Of a stretch of DNA of 64,000 nt, positions 33,517-40,886 are shown one piece after another. Origin of the DNA: Mesorhizobium sp. dw_380 (lineage in GTDB: Bacteria > Pseudomonadota > Alphaproteobacteria > Rhizobiales > Rhizobiaceae); the NCBI RefSeq assembly GCF_018588885.1, contig NZ_JAFFIW010000018.1:1-64000 (forward strand), written 5' to 3'. Both the position numbers and the translations under genes were made by a program. Each line of letters begins with the position of its first letter. Position 1 is the first letter of the stretch. The notes below the pieces were generated by a model. It was not told where the DNA came from. It ran no database searches and was given only the letters and a program-made list of their open reading frames with translations.

Positions 33517-34251
33517 CTACCAGTCTCCGACAGTCGCCTGCATCACCGCAAGTGCGGCCACCGCCGCCGTGTCGGCGCGCAGGATGCGCGGCCCGAGCGG
33601 AATGGCGGTCACGAATGGCAGGGCGCGCAGCATCTTGCGCTCGTCATCGGAGAACCCGCCTTCCGGCCCGACCAGCAGCCCCAGCTTCTTTTCCCTTACC
33701 GACTGCAAGGCCGGCAGCGGATTGTTGGTCGAGGCGTCCTCGTCGCAGAAGATCAGCCGCCGTTCCTTGTCCCAGCCGGTCAGCAGGCGCTCGAACTTTT
33801 CCGCTTCGCGCATTTCCGGCACCGCCAGTATGCCGCATTGCTCGGCGGCCTCGACGACGTTGGCGCGCAGGCGATCGATGGACGGCTTGGCCACTTGTGT
33901 ATGCTGGGTGATGACCGGCTGCAGGATGCCCGCACCCATCTCGACCGCCTTCTGCACGAGATAGTCGAGCCGGCCCTGCTTCAGCGGCGCGAAACAATAG
34001 GTGAGATCGGGCAGAGGAGGCTGCGGCCGCTGCAGCGTCCGCACCCTGAGTTTGACCGCTTTCTTTGACCTCGCCGCAATGACCGCCGACCATTCGCCGT
34101 CGCGGCCGTTGAACAGCAGGATCTCGGCACCTTCGCCAAGCCGCAGGACATGCATGAGATAATGGCTCTGCTGCTGGTCGGCATCGAAGTCAACCTCCGG
34201 CCCGAGATCGTCTGGCACGAACAGGCGTTGCATCTTGTAATTGGCGCGCAT
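33517..34251 (-). CDS. rsmE: 16S rRNA (uracil-1498-N3)-methyltransferase
   Basis: 244 residues, the normal RsmE length. An N-terminal PUA-like domain (HYLMHVLRLGEGAEILLFNG) and a C-terminal SPOUT knot with LLVGPEGGFSDDE and ILRADTAAVAAL are visible. It methylates U1498 of 16S rRNA using S-adenosylmethionine. The start at 34251 (MRANYKMQRLF) excludes an upstream open extension. It is preceded by a gene of unknown function in the same direction, 31 bases away. Confidence 0.94.
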   Translation of the reverse strand: MRANYKMQRLFVPDDLGPEVDFDADQQQSHYLMHVLRLGEGAEILLFNGRDGEWSAVIAARSKKAVKLRVRTLQRPQPPLPDLTYCFAPLKQGRLDYLVQKAVEMGAGILQPVITQHTQVAKPSIDRLRANVVEAAEQCGILAVPEMREAEKFERLLTGWDKERRLIFCDEDASTNNPLPALQSVREKKLGLLVGPEGGFSDDERKMLRALPFVTAIPLGPRILRADTAAVAALAVMQATVGDW

Positions 34252-34282
34252 CGCCGAGGAATGGGCGAGCCGGCCGTCGGCG

Positions 34283-34930
34283 TCAAGCCTGCGCGGACGG
34301 ATGCCACACCGGTCGAAAGCCATGTTGCAGGACGGCAAGCGTCGTCTGCGGGGTCAGCAGCACAAGCGCCTTGCCTTCGAAACCGCCGAAGTCGATCGCC
34401 GGGCCATATCCGGCAAAGGACCACGGCAATGCTCTGCCGCGACGCAAGGCATAGGCGTTGCCGTCGGCCGCGATCATCGTGCCGTCGGGCAGGCCGGCAA
34501 GCTCGTCCGTCGCCACAGCGGGGCGTTTGCCACCCGAAGCCAGCCGCTCCTTGTGCAACCGCTTGTCAACCTGCGGCGCGCGCGGCTCGGCAATGCCGAA
34601 GGCTTCGCCGAAGCGGCCGACGAAATCCTTGGCCCGTTCGCGCTGGCAAAAGAAACAGGGGCGATGCCCGGCTGCCAGCGCCGTCACCTCGTCGAGGAAG
34701 AACAGCTCGGTCCAGCCAGCCTTTCCTTGCGGTCGGTTGCGGCCCATCGGCTCGCGCCGCACATTGCGGAATTGGCACACGCAGATGATCCAGGCCTGCA
34801 GCGCCCAGCGTTTCTTCAACAGCATTTTCGTCGCTGGGTCGTGGATGATGCCGCGATTGCCGGTGAACAGGCCGCGCTCGGGCACGGCGTGGATGGCGCC
34901 GAACGGATCGACCCGGTTCTGCAGTGGCAT
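34283..34930 (-). CDS. Conserved protein of unknown function with a CFFCQR motif
   Basis: 215 residues, not recognised. No signal peptide or membrane helices. A possible metal-binding or redox pair sits in PCFFCQRERAKDFVGRF (about residue 92). Further features are GLFTGNRGIIHDP near the N-terminus, with FLDEVTALAAGHRP just ahead of the Cys pair. Length, composition and position just upstream of rsmE argue for a real gene. The ATG at 34930 is preceded by GGAGAG. Its role cannot be inferred beyond a possible link to rsmE. Confidence 0.75.
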   Translation of the reverse strand: MPLQNRVDPFGAIHAVPERGLFTGNRGIIHDPATKMLLKKRWALQAWIICVCQFRNVRREPMGRNRPQGKAGWTELFFLDEVTALAAGHRPCFFCQRERAKDFVGRFGEAFGIAEPRAPQVDKRLHKERLASGGKRPAVATDELAGLPDGTMIAADGNAYALRRGRALPWSFAGYGPAIDFGGFEGKALVLLTPQTTLAVLQHGFRPVWHPSAQA

Positions 34931-35019
34931 AGTTCTCTCCTGGGATACGCATCTTGGCTGCAATGCTGGCGGCATGATATCGCTCCTCGCATCCATTTGA
35001 TGTCAGCAAGGTTTTTGCG

Positions 35020-35718
35020 ATGCGGGTGCTGGTGGTCCAGAACTACGACAATGCCGGCCTCGGCCAGGTTGGTGCCGCACTTGCGGAAGCCGGAGCCGAT
35101 CTTGATGTGCGCCTTCCCTACAAGGGCGACCCTCTGCCGGAGGATGCCACGGAGCACGATGCCATGGTGGTGCTAGGTGGCGGCCAGAATGCGCTGGCTG
35201 ATGATGACTATCCCTATTTCCCGGCGCTGCTCGAACTGACCCGCGATTTCGCCGGCAGGGACCGCGCCGTGCTCGGCATCTGTCTCGGCAGCCAGCTCGT
35301 CGCCCGCGCCTTCGGCGGCGAGAACCGCATCGGCGGGGCCAACGAATTCGGCTGGCGCGGCGTGTCGCTGACGCCAGATGCCAAGGCCGATCCGGTGCTG
35401 GCTGAACTGCCTGAAAAATTTCCGATCTTCCAGTGGCACGACGACACGTTCGTGCTGCCGCAAAACGCCGTCCGGCTCGCCGGCAACGATGTCGCCGAGA
35501 ACCAGGCGTTTCGTGTCGGCCGCGCCGTCTACGGCTTCCAGTTCCATTTCGAGGCTGACCGGCCGATGGTGAAGGACTGGAGTTCCTCCTTCGCACCGAT
35601 CATCGCCGCGCGCCATCCCGACTGGGCCGGCAAGCTCGACGGCGAGATGGCCCGCAATGGCCCCGACGCCGATGCCGCCGGCCTCGCCATCGCCCGCGCC
35701 TGGGTAGCGATCATCTGA
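35020..35718 (+). CDS. Class I glutamine amidotransferase-like protein
   Basis: 232 residues. The triad of the class I (GATase) fold is present: nucleophile Cys in LGICLGSQL (about residue 88), His in GFQFHFEAD and the Glu two residues later. Stand-alone members include GMP-synthase-like and PuuD-unrelated amidotransferases acting on glutamine or gamma-glutamyl compounds. The gene is divergent from the unknown minus-strand gene, 89 bases away. Substrate unknown. Confidence 0.87.
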   Translation: MRVLVVQNYDNAGLGQVGAALAEAGADLDVRLPYKGDPLPEDATEHDAMVVLGGGQNALADDDYPYFPALLELTRDFAGRDRAVLGICLGSQLVARAFGGENRIGGANEFGWRGVSLTPDAKADPVLAELPEKFPIFQWHDDTFVLPQNAVRLAGNDVAENQAFRVGRAVYGFQFHFEADRPMVKDWSSSFAPIIAARHPDWAGKLDGEMARNGPDADAAGLAIARAWVAII

Positions 35719-36003
35719 ACATCCGCCCCTTCGAACCCTGCCCGCGTGACATAATTGGCACGCAGCCATGAATCCGTCTGGGAAAAGACCTTTCGTCCTT
35801 GGCTTGTGTCCGCCCGCCATCCTAGAAGGCGCGCGCTCCTGATCGGCTGTGCAACCGCGATGAACCTTTTGTGTGACCCGTGCGACACACCGCCGATACA
35901 GAACACGCCTAGAAGCGCGAAATCGTCGAAATTTTGAAACGATTTTTCCGCTTCAACGCATTGGTAACCGTCCCATGCACAGATGCAGAAAGCTCAACAA
36001 GAG

Positions 36004-36144
36004 ATGACTTCCGTGAAAGCAGCGCTTCTGTCCTTTGCCATGCTGTCCGCCATCGTGCTTTGCGGTCTCGGCATCTATGCCGCCGATGCCGCCAACAACC
36101 ACAACGCCGTCGACGGCTACGGCGTCACCGCCTCACTTCGCTAA
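36004..36144 (+). CDS. Small single-pass membrane or exported protein (46 residues)
   Basis: The frame reads MTSVKAALLSFAMLSAIVL, then CGLGIYAADAANNHNAVDGY and a short tail. It has a Lys near the N-terminus, one hydrophobic segment at about 5-27, and a polar C-terminus: either a signal peptide (AADA cleavage) releasing a ~20-residue peptide or a membrane-anchored microprotein. Codon choice is typical of the genome (nearly all third positions G or C). A weak purine run (AACAAGAG) precedes the ATG. No family recognised. Confidence 0.5.
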   Translation: MTSVKAALLSFAMLSAIVLCGLGIYAADAANNHNAVDGYGVTASLR

Positions 36145-36180
36145 AGCTGTAACGTCGTCGCGCCCTCGGACGCGGAACGC

Positions 36181-36948
36181 TCAGGCTTCCTTTATCGACA
36201 TTTCCAGGATGCGTTTGTCCGCTCCGTCCACGACGAGCGCGGTAAGCATGCCTGATTGCCAGGCAAGCGTGTCGACATTGACGCGGTTGGCCATCACCTC
36301 CGCTTCGGGTACCGGGGTGTGGCCATGCACCACGATCTTTGGGAAGAGGCCGGTGTGATCGTGGAAAACGTCGCGGATCCAGATCAGGTCCTGCGGGTTC
36401 TGCTTCTCCAGGGGGATGCCCGGCCTGATGCCGGCATGACAGAAGAAGAAGTCGCCTGATGTCACCGAGAACGGCAGTGACCGCAGGAAATCGACATGGC
36501 TTCGCGGTACGGCTTCAAGCAGCGCCTGATGTCCCCGCCTCAGCGTCTCCATCTTGCCGAACCAGCTGGGGTCGGCGGTGAGGGACACACCATAGGACAG
36601 CGCCGTCTGGACGCCGCCATAGCGCATGAAAAGCCCTTCCGGGTCGGGGGTTCCCAGAAAATCGAGAAAGCCGATGTCGTGGTTGCCTGCGAGCATCAGA
36701 TTGCGCGGATCGCGCTCTCGCGCCTCGATCAGAAAATCGATGACCCCCTTGGAGTCCGGCCCGCGGTCGACATAGTCGCCGAGGTGGATCACCCGCCAGT
36801 CAGGAGCCGGTTTCCACTCCAGCTCGCTCTCGATGCGCTTGTGCATGGCGGCAAGCAGGTCGAGCCGGCCGTGCACGTCCCCGATCGCGTAAAGGCGCAT
36901 GCCGTCCGGGCCATGCGCGTCGAGAAAATGGATGCCGGGTTCTGCCAA
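36181..36948 (-). CDS. Metallophosphoesterase (PPP-type serine/threonine phosphatase-like)
   Basis: 255 residues. All metal-binding motifs are present in order: GDVHG, GDYVDRGPDS, GNHD, and VHGHTP. This is the calcineurin-like PPP arrangement found in bacterial PrpA/PrpE or Ap4A-hydrolase-like enzymes. The start is uncertain: TTG at 36948 retains HFLDAHGPDGMRLYAIGD, a lead-in I believe homologues share; ATG at 36900 would remove it. It lies downstream of lldD in the same direction (41 bases). Confidence 0.87.
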   Translation of the reverse strand: MAEPGIHFLDAHGPDGMRLYAIGDVHGRLDLLAAMHKRIESELEWKPAPDWRVIHLGDYVDRGPDSKGVIDFLIEARERDPRNLMLAGNHDIGFLDFLGTPDPEGLFMRYGGVQTALSYGVSLTADPSWFGKMETLRRGHQALLEAVPRSHVDFLRSLPFSVTSGDFFFCHAGIRPGIPLEKQNPQDLIWIRDVFHDHTGLFPKIVVHGHTPVPEAEVMANRVNVDTLAWQSGMLTALVVDGADKRILEMSIKEA

Positions 36949-36989
36949 CGCCTCGTGGTCTCCGTGATCAGGCTGTCACCGGACCCTAC

Positions 36990-38126
36990 CTAGCGCCGGA
37001 GCTGGTCCTTGCCCATGTCGGTGACCAGGCGCTTTCCGCATAGCGCCAGCGTGATGTCCATCTCCTTGCGGATGATTTCCAAGGCTTTGGTAACCCCTTC
37101 CTTGCCGAGCGCGCCCAGGCCGTAGAGAAATGGCCGGCCGATATAGGTGCCCTTGGCGCCGAGGCAGAGCGCCTTCAGCACATCCTGGCCGGAGCGGATG
37201 CCGCCATCCATATGCACTTCGATCTTGTCGCCGACGGCATCGGCGATCTCCTCCAGCACCATGATCGAGGATGACGCGCCATCGAGCTGGCGTCCGCCAT
37301 GGTTGGAAACGATGATCGCGTCGGCGCCGGTCTTGGCCGCCATCAGCGCGTCTTCCTTGTCGAGTATGCCTTTCAGGATCAGCTTGCCGCCCCAGCGTTC
37401 CTTGATCCAGGCGACATCCTTCCACGACAGCTGCGGATCGAACTGCTCCGTCGTCCAGGACGACAGCGAAGAGACGTCGCCGACACCCTTGGCGTGGCCG
37501 ACGATGTTGCGGAAGGTGCGGCGCTTGGTGCCGGCTATACCAAGGCACCAGCGCGGCTTGCTGGCCAGGTCGATGATGTTGGCCAGTGTCATCTTGGGTG
37601 GCGCAGAAAGCCCGTTGCGGACGTCCTTGTGGCGTTGGCCGAGGACCTGCAGATCGAGCGTCAGCACCAGCGCCGAGCACTTCGCCGCCTTCGCCCGGTC
37701 GATCAGGTCGAGCACGAAATCCTTGTCGCGCAGAACATAAAGCTGGAACCAGAACGGTTTCTTCGTCACCGACGCGACATCCTCGATCGAGCAGATGCTC
37801 ATCGTCGACAAGGTGAAGGGCACGCCGAATTCCTCGGCCGCCTGTGCCGCCAGCATCTCGCCATCGGCATGCTGCATGCCGGTCAGGCCGGTCGGCGCCA
37901 GCGCCACTGGCATTGCCACCTTCTGGCCGATCATGGTCGATTCCAGCGAGCGGTTGCTCATGTCGACGAGCACGCGCTGGCGGAACTTGATCTTCTGGAA
38001 GTCTTCCTCGTTTGCCCGGTAGGTGCTCTCGGTCCAGGCGCCGGAATCGGCATAGTCGAAGAACATCTTGGGCACGCGCCGGCGCGCGAGATCCTTGAGG
38101 TCTGCGATGGTGAGAATGTCGCTCAT
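36990..38126 (-). CDS. lldD: FMN-dependent L-lactate dehydrogenase
   Basis: 378 residues, matching LldD length. The FMN/substrate motifs PVALAPTGLTGMQHADGE, LYVLRDKDFVLDL, TLDLQVLGQRHKD, the active-site histidine loop SNHGGRQLDGA and the phosphate-binding MDGGIRSGQDVLKAL are present. The alpha-hydroxy-acid oxidase family oxidises L-lactate to pyruvate and passes electrons to the quinone pool. A GntR-type regulator lies upstream in the same direction, with two palindromes in between. Confidence 0.93.
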   Translation of the reverse strand: MSDILTIADLKDLARRRVPKMFFDYADSGAWTESTYRANEEDFQKIKFRQRVLVDMSNRSLESTMIGQKVAMPVALAPTGLTGMQHADGEMLAAQAAEEFGVPFTLSTMSICSIEDVASVTKKPFWFQLYVLRDKDFVLDLIDRAKAAKCSALVLTLDLQVLGQRHKDVRNGLSAPPKMTLANIIDLASKPRWCLGIAGTKRRTFRNIVGHAKGVGDVSSLSSWTTEQFDPQLSWKDVAWIKERWGGKLILKGILDKEDALMAAKTGADAIIVSNHGGRQLDGASSSIMVLEEIADAVGDKIEVHMDGGIRSGQDVLKALCLGAKGTYIGRPFLYGLGALGKEGVTKALEIIRKEMDITLALCGKRLVTDMGKDQLRR

Positions 38127-38153
38127 GATGGTCCCCGCTTGATCGAATTGACT

Positions 38154-38204
38154 AGAGCATGATGCCGAAAAGTGTGAAGCGGTTTTCGGATGACATCATG
38201 CTCT
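38154..38204. repeat. Palindromic repeat, AGAGCATGATG type
   Basis: AGAGCATGATG (38154-38164) and CATCATGCTCT (38194-38204) are perfect 11-bp arms with inner CCGAAAA/TTTTCGG arms. Related to the element at 33291-33330. Confidence 0.7.
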
Positions 38205-38223
38205 ATCCTTTATCCTTTGATTT

Positions 38224-38270
38224 AGAGCCGGATGATTTCAGGTCGATTCGACCTGAAATCATCCGGCTCT
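38224..38270. repeat. Perfect 23-bp inverted repeat between lldR and lldD
   Basis: Arms of 23 bp beginning AGAGCCGGATGATTTCAGG and ending AATCATCCGGCTCT are perfectly complementary around a single central base. The last bases overlap the stop codon of the GntR gene. In RNA it would be a very strong hairpin and could act as an attenuator or 3'-end stabiliser between the regulator and lldD. Confidence 0.75.
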
Positions 38271-39072
38271 AGGAGCGTCCGCGTGCTGGTTCGGCATCGC
38301 CGGCTTCCGAGCGCTGCCTCAGCCTCAGCCGCGACACGCGTTGCCAGTCTCCGCTGCGCTCGGCCTCCGCCATCGACCGCTCGACATAGGTGATGTGGTC
38401 CATCGCCGCCTGGCGGGCGCCGGCCGGGTCGCCCACCTTCACCGCGGCGTGAATCGCCCGGTGCTGCGCAAGCAGCGCCTCGCGCGCGCCGGGCACGGAA
38501 AAGACCAGCAGCCGGTTTTGGAATACGCCTTCCGACAGCAGCCGGTAGCAGGAGCGCAGCGTGTGCAAGAGCAGGATGTTGTGCGCGCATTCGCAGATCG
38601 CGTGATGGAATTCGACGTCGATTTCGGCCTCGTCGTCGAAATCGCCGGTGCGGTCCGCCTCATCCATGCGCGCCATGATGCGGTCGAGCAGCGCAAGGTC
38701 CTCCGGCGTGGCGCGCCGCGCCGCATATTCGGCCGCTATGCCTTCGATCTCCCGGCGGTATTCCAGATAGTCGGTCACCGCCTTGCGATGCATCGAAATC
38801 AGGTCCGCCACCGGTTTGGTGAACAGCTGGCCGATAATGTCGGCGACATGCGTGCCGCCGCCGGCCTTGGTGGTCAGCAGCCCGCGCCCTTCGAGCGCCT
38901 TCAGCGCATCGCGCAGGATCGGCCGCGATACGTCGAACTGGCGTGCCAGCTCGCGCTCGCCCGGCAGCCGGTCGCCCGTGCGCAGCACGCCTTCGAGGAT
39001 GAGGCTCTCGATCTGCTGCACCACCTCGTCGGCGGTGCGCGAATGCTCGATCCTGGAAAAAATATCGTTCAA
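38269..39072 (-). CDS. lldR: GntR/FadR-type regulator, probable LldR
   Basis: 267 residues from TTG 39072. A winged HTH (about 12-70, with GVLRTGDRLPGERELARQFDV, SRPILRDALKALEGRGLL) and an FCD all-helical effector domain with the metal/ligand His in EFHHAICECAHN. It precedes lldD in the same direction, the classic place for LldR. The frame opens at TTG 39126, but that codon lies at the edge of a probable operator (39126-39148) and a TTGACC-N17-TTATCC promoter (39134-39106), so the later TTG is preferred. It probably represses lldD and possibly glcDEF until lactate or glycolate binds (inference). Confidence 0.85.
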   Translation of the reverse strand: MNDIFSRIEHSRTADEVVQQIESLILEGVLRTGDRLPGERELARQFDVSRPILRDALKALEGRGLLTTKAGGGTHVADIIGQLFTKPVADLISMHRKAVTDYLEYRREIEGIAAEYAARRATPEDLALLDRIMARMDEADRTGDFDDEAEIDVEFHHAICECAHNILLLHTLRSCYRLLSEGVFQNRLLVFSVPGAREALLAQHRAIHAAVKVGDPAGARQAAMDHITYVERSMAEAERSGDWQRVSRLRLRQRSEAGDAEPARGRS

Positions 39073-39125
39073 CAGAATGCCTGGAAGGTGAACCGGTGTC
39101 GCGCAGGATAAAGCCTGCGTCGCCA

Positions 39126-39148
39126 ACTGGTCAAATTATTTATCCAAT
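39126..39148. promoter_or_regulatory. Candidate LldR operator upstream of lldR-lldD
   Basis: ACTGGT (39126-39131) and TCCAAT (39143-39148) are separated by 11 AT-rich bases. The same layout, ACTGGT-N11-ACCAGT, occurs at 40844-40866 before glcD. On the minus strand the site overlaps a TTGACC -35 element. Confidence 0.6.
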
Positions 39149-39281
39149 TGGTCGACGCGGGTCGGTTTCGCCGCCCGGCACCGTATCGGCTTCGGCTAAA
39201 CTTTGCTGTTTGCGTCATCGGGCTATTGGCTCTAGACGGACGCGACAGCAAAAGGGTTCACAGAAACCCGGGGGACAAGCC

Positions 39282-40604
39282 GTGTCAGACGACCCGTCCA
39301 ATCTCGAGTTCCAGCCGCGCGCCAAAGGCAGCGTCATGGGTTTCCCCGCGCATGAGGGCCGGCCGGGCGCCCTCGGCGAGGTCCATGCCCGGCCGCATCC
39401 GCTGATCGAAAAGCCGCGCGTCCTGGTGCAACTCGCCTTCATGACCGAGGGCGGCTCCGGCGTTGATCATGCCGTGCTTTCGGAACTGTCGCGGCGCCTC
39501 GGCATCGCCGCGCCCGACCGCCAGGCCCGCCACCACGCCATGAAATGGGGCAAGGGCTCGCTGCGCTGGGAGCGGCATACGGAATTCTCGACCTATCTGT
39601 GGGAAGGACCGCTTTCCGAAAGCGGCAGGACTCCGGAGGATTCGCCGTTCGGCAACGGCTTTTCGCCGCCAGGCACCGTCATCTCCGGCATCCGGCTCGA
39701 AATCCGCAAATGGACGCAGGTGAGTGAGCGGCTGATCGCGGCCTTCGACCCGACCAGCCTGTGCTATTCGCTGGTCGAGCGCGGCAATGCCGCAATCGTC
39801 ACCGATTTTCGCCAGGATGGCGACGGCATGACCCGCATCCTGGTGCTCGATCGCGGCCTGACGACGGCGCGCACCGGGGCACTTTCACAGCGGCTGATCG
39901 ACATCGAGACGTATCGGACGCTCGCCATGCTCGGGCTGCCGCTGGCCCTGACCTTGTCCGGCCGTGCCCGCCGCATCGAGGACAGACTGGCCCAGACCAC
40001 GCTGGAAATGAAGGTGGCCGAGACCCGCGACAGCCAGACGCTGCTCGCAGACCTGACGGAACTGGCCGCCGAACTGGAAGCCGATGCCGCCTCGAGCCTC
40101 TACCGTTTTGGCGCCAGCCGCGCCTATGACGGCATCGTCGTCGAGCGGCTGGAAGCGCTCGACGAGGAAGCTGTGCCCGGCTACGACACCTGGGGCGGCT
40201 TCCTGCAGCGTCGCGTCGCCCCGGCCATGCGCACCTGCCGCTCGGTCGAGGAGCGGCAAGCCAATCTGTCGCGAAAACTGACCCGCGCCACCACGCTGCT
40301 GCGCACCTGGGTCGATGTCGAGGTAGAAAAGCAGAACCGCGACCTGCTGGCCTCGATGAACAACCGCGCCCGCCTGCAACTGCGCCTGCAGCAGACCGTC
40401 GAAGGCCTCTCGGTCGCTGCCGTCTCCTACTATGTCGTCGGCCTCATCGGCTATGTCGCCAAGGGCGCCTCGATCTTCGGCCATGCCTTTGCGCCGGAAG
40501 TCGTCACCGCCGCTTCGGTGCCCGTCGCAATCCTGCTGGTCTGGTGGGGCGTGCGCCGCGTGCGAAGGATGCACTCCGAGCCTGGGAAGCTGGCCGGCGA
40601 ATAA
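39282..40604 (+). CDS. DUF3422 family membrane protein
   Basis: 440 residues from GTG 39282, chosen because GGGGGA lies eight bases ahead and because the ~60 open codons upstream are the antisense of lldR's leader. A cytoplasmic N-terminal region (HARPHPLIEKPRVLVQLAF; VKWGKGSLRWERHTEFSTY-type segment) leads to a helical middle and two membrane helices near the C-terminus (about 383-405 and 410-430, YYVVGLIGYVAKG and PVAILLVWWGVRRVRR). This fits DUF3422, an uncharacterised family of Proteobacteria. It is divergent from lldR. Confidence 0.85.
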   Translation: MSDDPSNLEFQPRAKGSVMGFPAHEGRPGALGEVHARPHPLIEKPRVLVQLAFMTEGGSGVDHAVLSELSRRLGIAAPDRQARHHAMKWGKGSLRWERHTEFSTYLWEGPLSESGRTPEDSPFGNGFSPPGTVISGIRLEIRKWTQVSERLIAAFDPTSLCYSLVERGNAAIVTDFRQDGDGMTRILVLDRGLTTARTGALSQRLIDIETYRTLAMLGLPLALTLSGRARRIEDRLAQTTLEMKVAETRDSQTLLADLTELAAELEADAASSLYRFGASRAYDGIVVERLEALDEEAVPGYDTWGGFLQRRVAPAMRTCRSVEERQANLSRKLTRATTLLRTWVDVEVEKQNRDLLASMNNRARLQLRLQQTVEGLSVAAVSYYVVGLIGYVAKGASIFGHAFAPEVVTAASVPVAILLVWWGVRRVRRMHSEPGKLAGE

Positions 40605-40615
40605 GGCCAGCTCTA

Positions 40616-40755
40616 ACCCTCCCCCTTGTGGGGAGGGTCGGCGAGCAGGTTGAGCGAAGCGAAACCTGGGAGACGGGGTGGGGGTACTCGTAAAGCGCCG
40701 CGCTGACCCCCACCCCGCTCACTTCGTTCGCGACCCTCCCCACAAGTGGGAGGGT
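40616..40755. repeat. 140-bp palindromic repeat (ACCCTCCCC family)
   Basis: Outer arms near 40616-40640 and 40731-40755 are self-complementary (ACCCTCCCC...GGGGAGGGT) and also complement each other; an inner pair CGGGGTGGGGGT (40674-40685) and ACCCCCACCCCG (40706-40717) extends the structure. Typical of the abundant intergenic palindromes of Mesorhizobium. Confidence 0.7.
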
Positions 40756-40843
40756 GAATAGCGGCAGATTGCCGCTGCGGAAGCTTGTCCTGACCTTTGG
40801 GCGTAGGTCTCCACCATAGCAGCATTTGCAAGCAGCGCGCTTC

Positions 40844-40866
40844 ACTGGTAAAAGATTTTGACCAGT
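40844..40866. promoter_or_regulatory. Candidate GntR (LldR/GlcC-type) operator before glcD
   Basis: ACTGGT (40844-40849) and ACCAGT (40861-40866) form a perfect inverted repeat with an 11-base spacer. It overlaps the -10 of a possible promoter (TTGCAA at 40826, TAAAAG at 40849, spacing 17), as expected for a repressor site. Same design as 39126-39148. Confidence 0.65.
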
Positions 40867-40886
40867 AAAGCGAAATGAGGCTGCTG

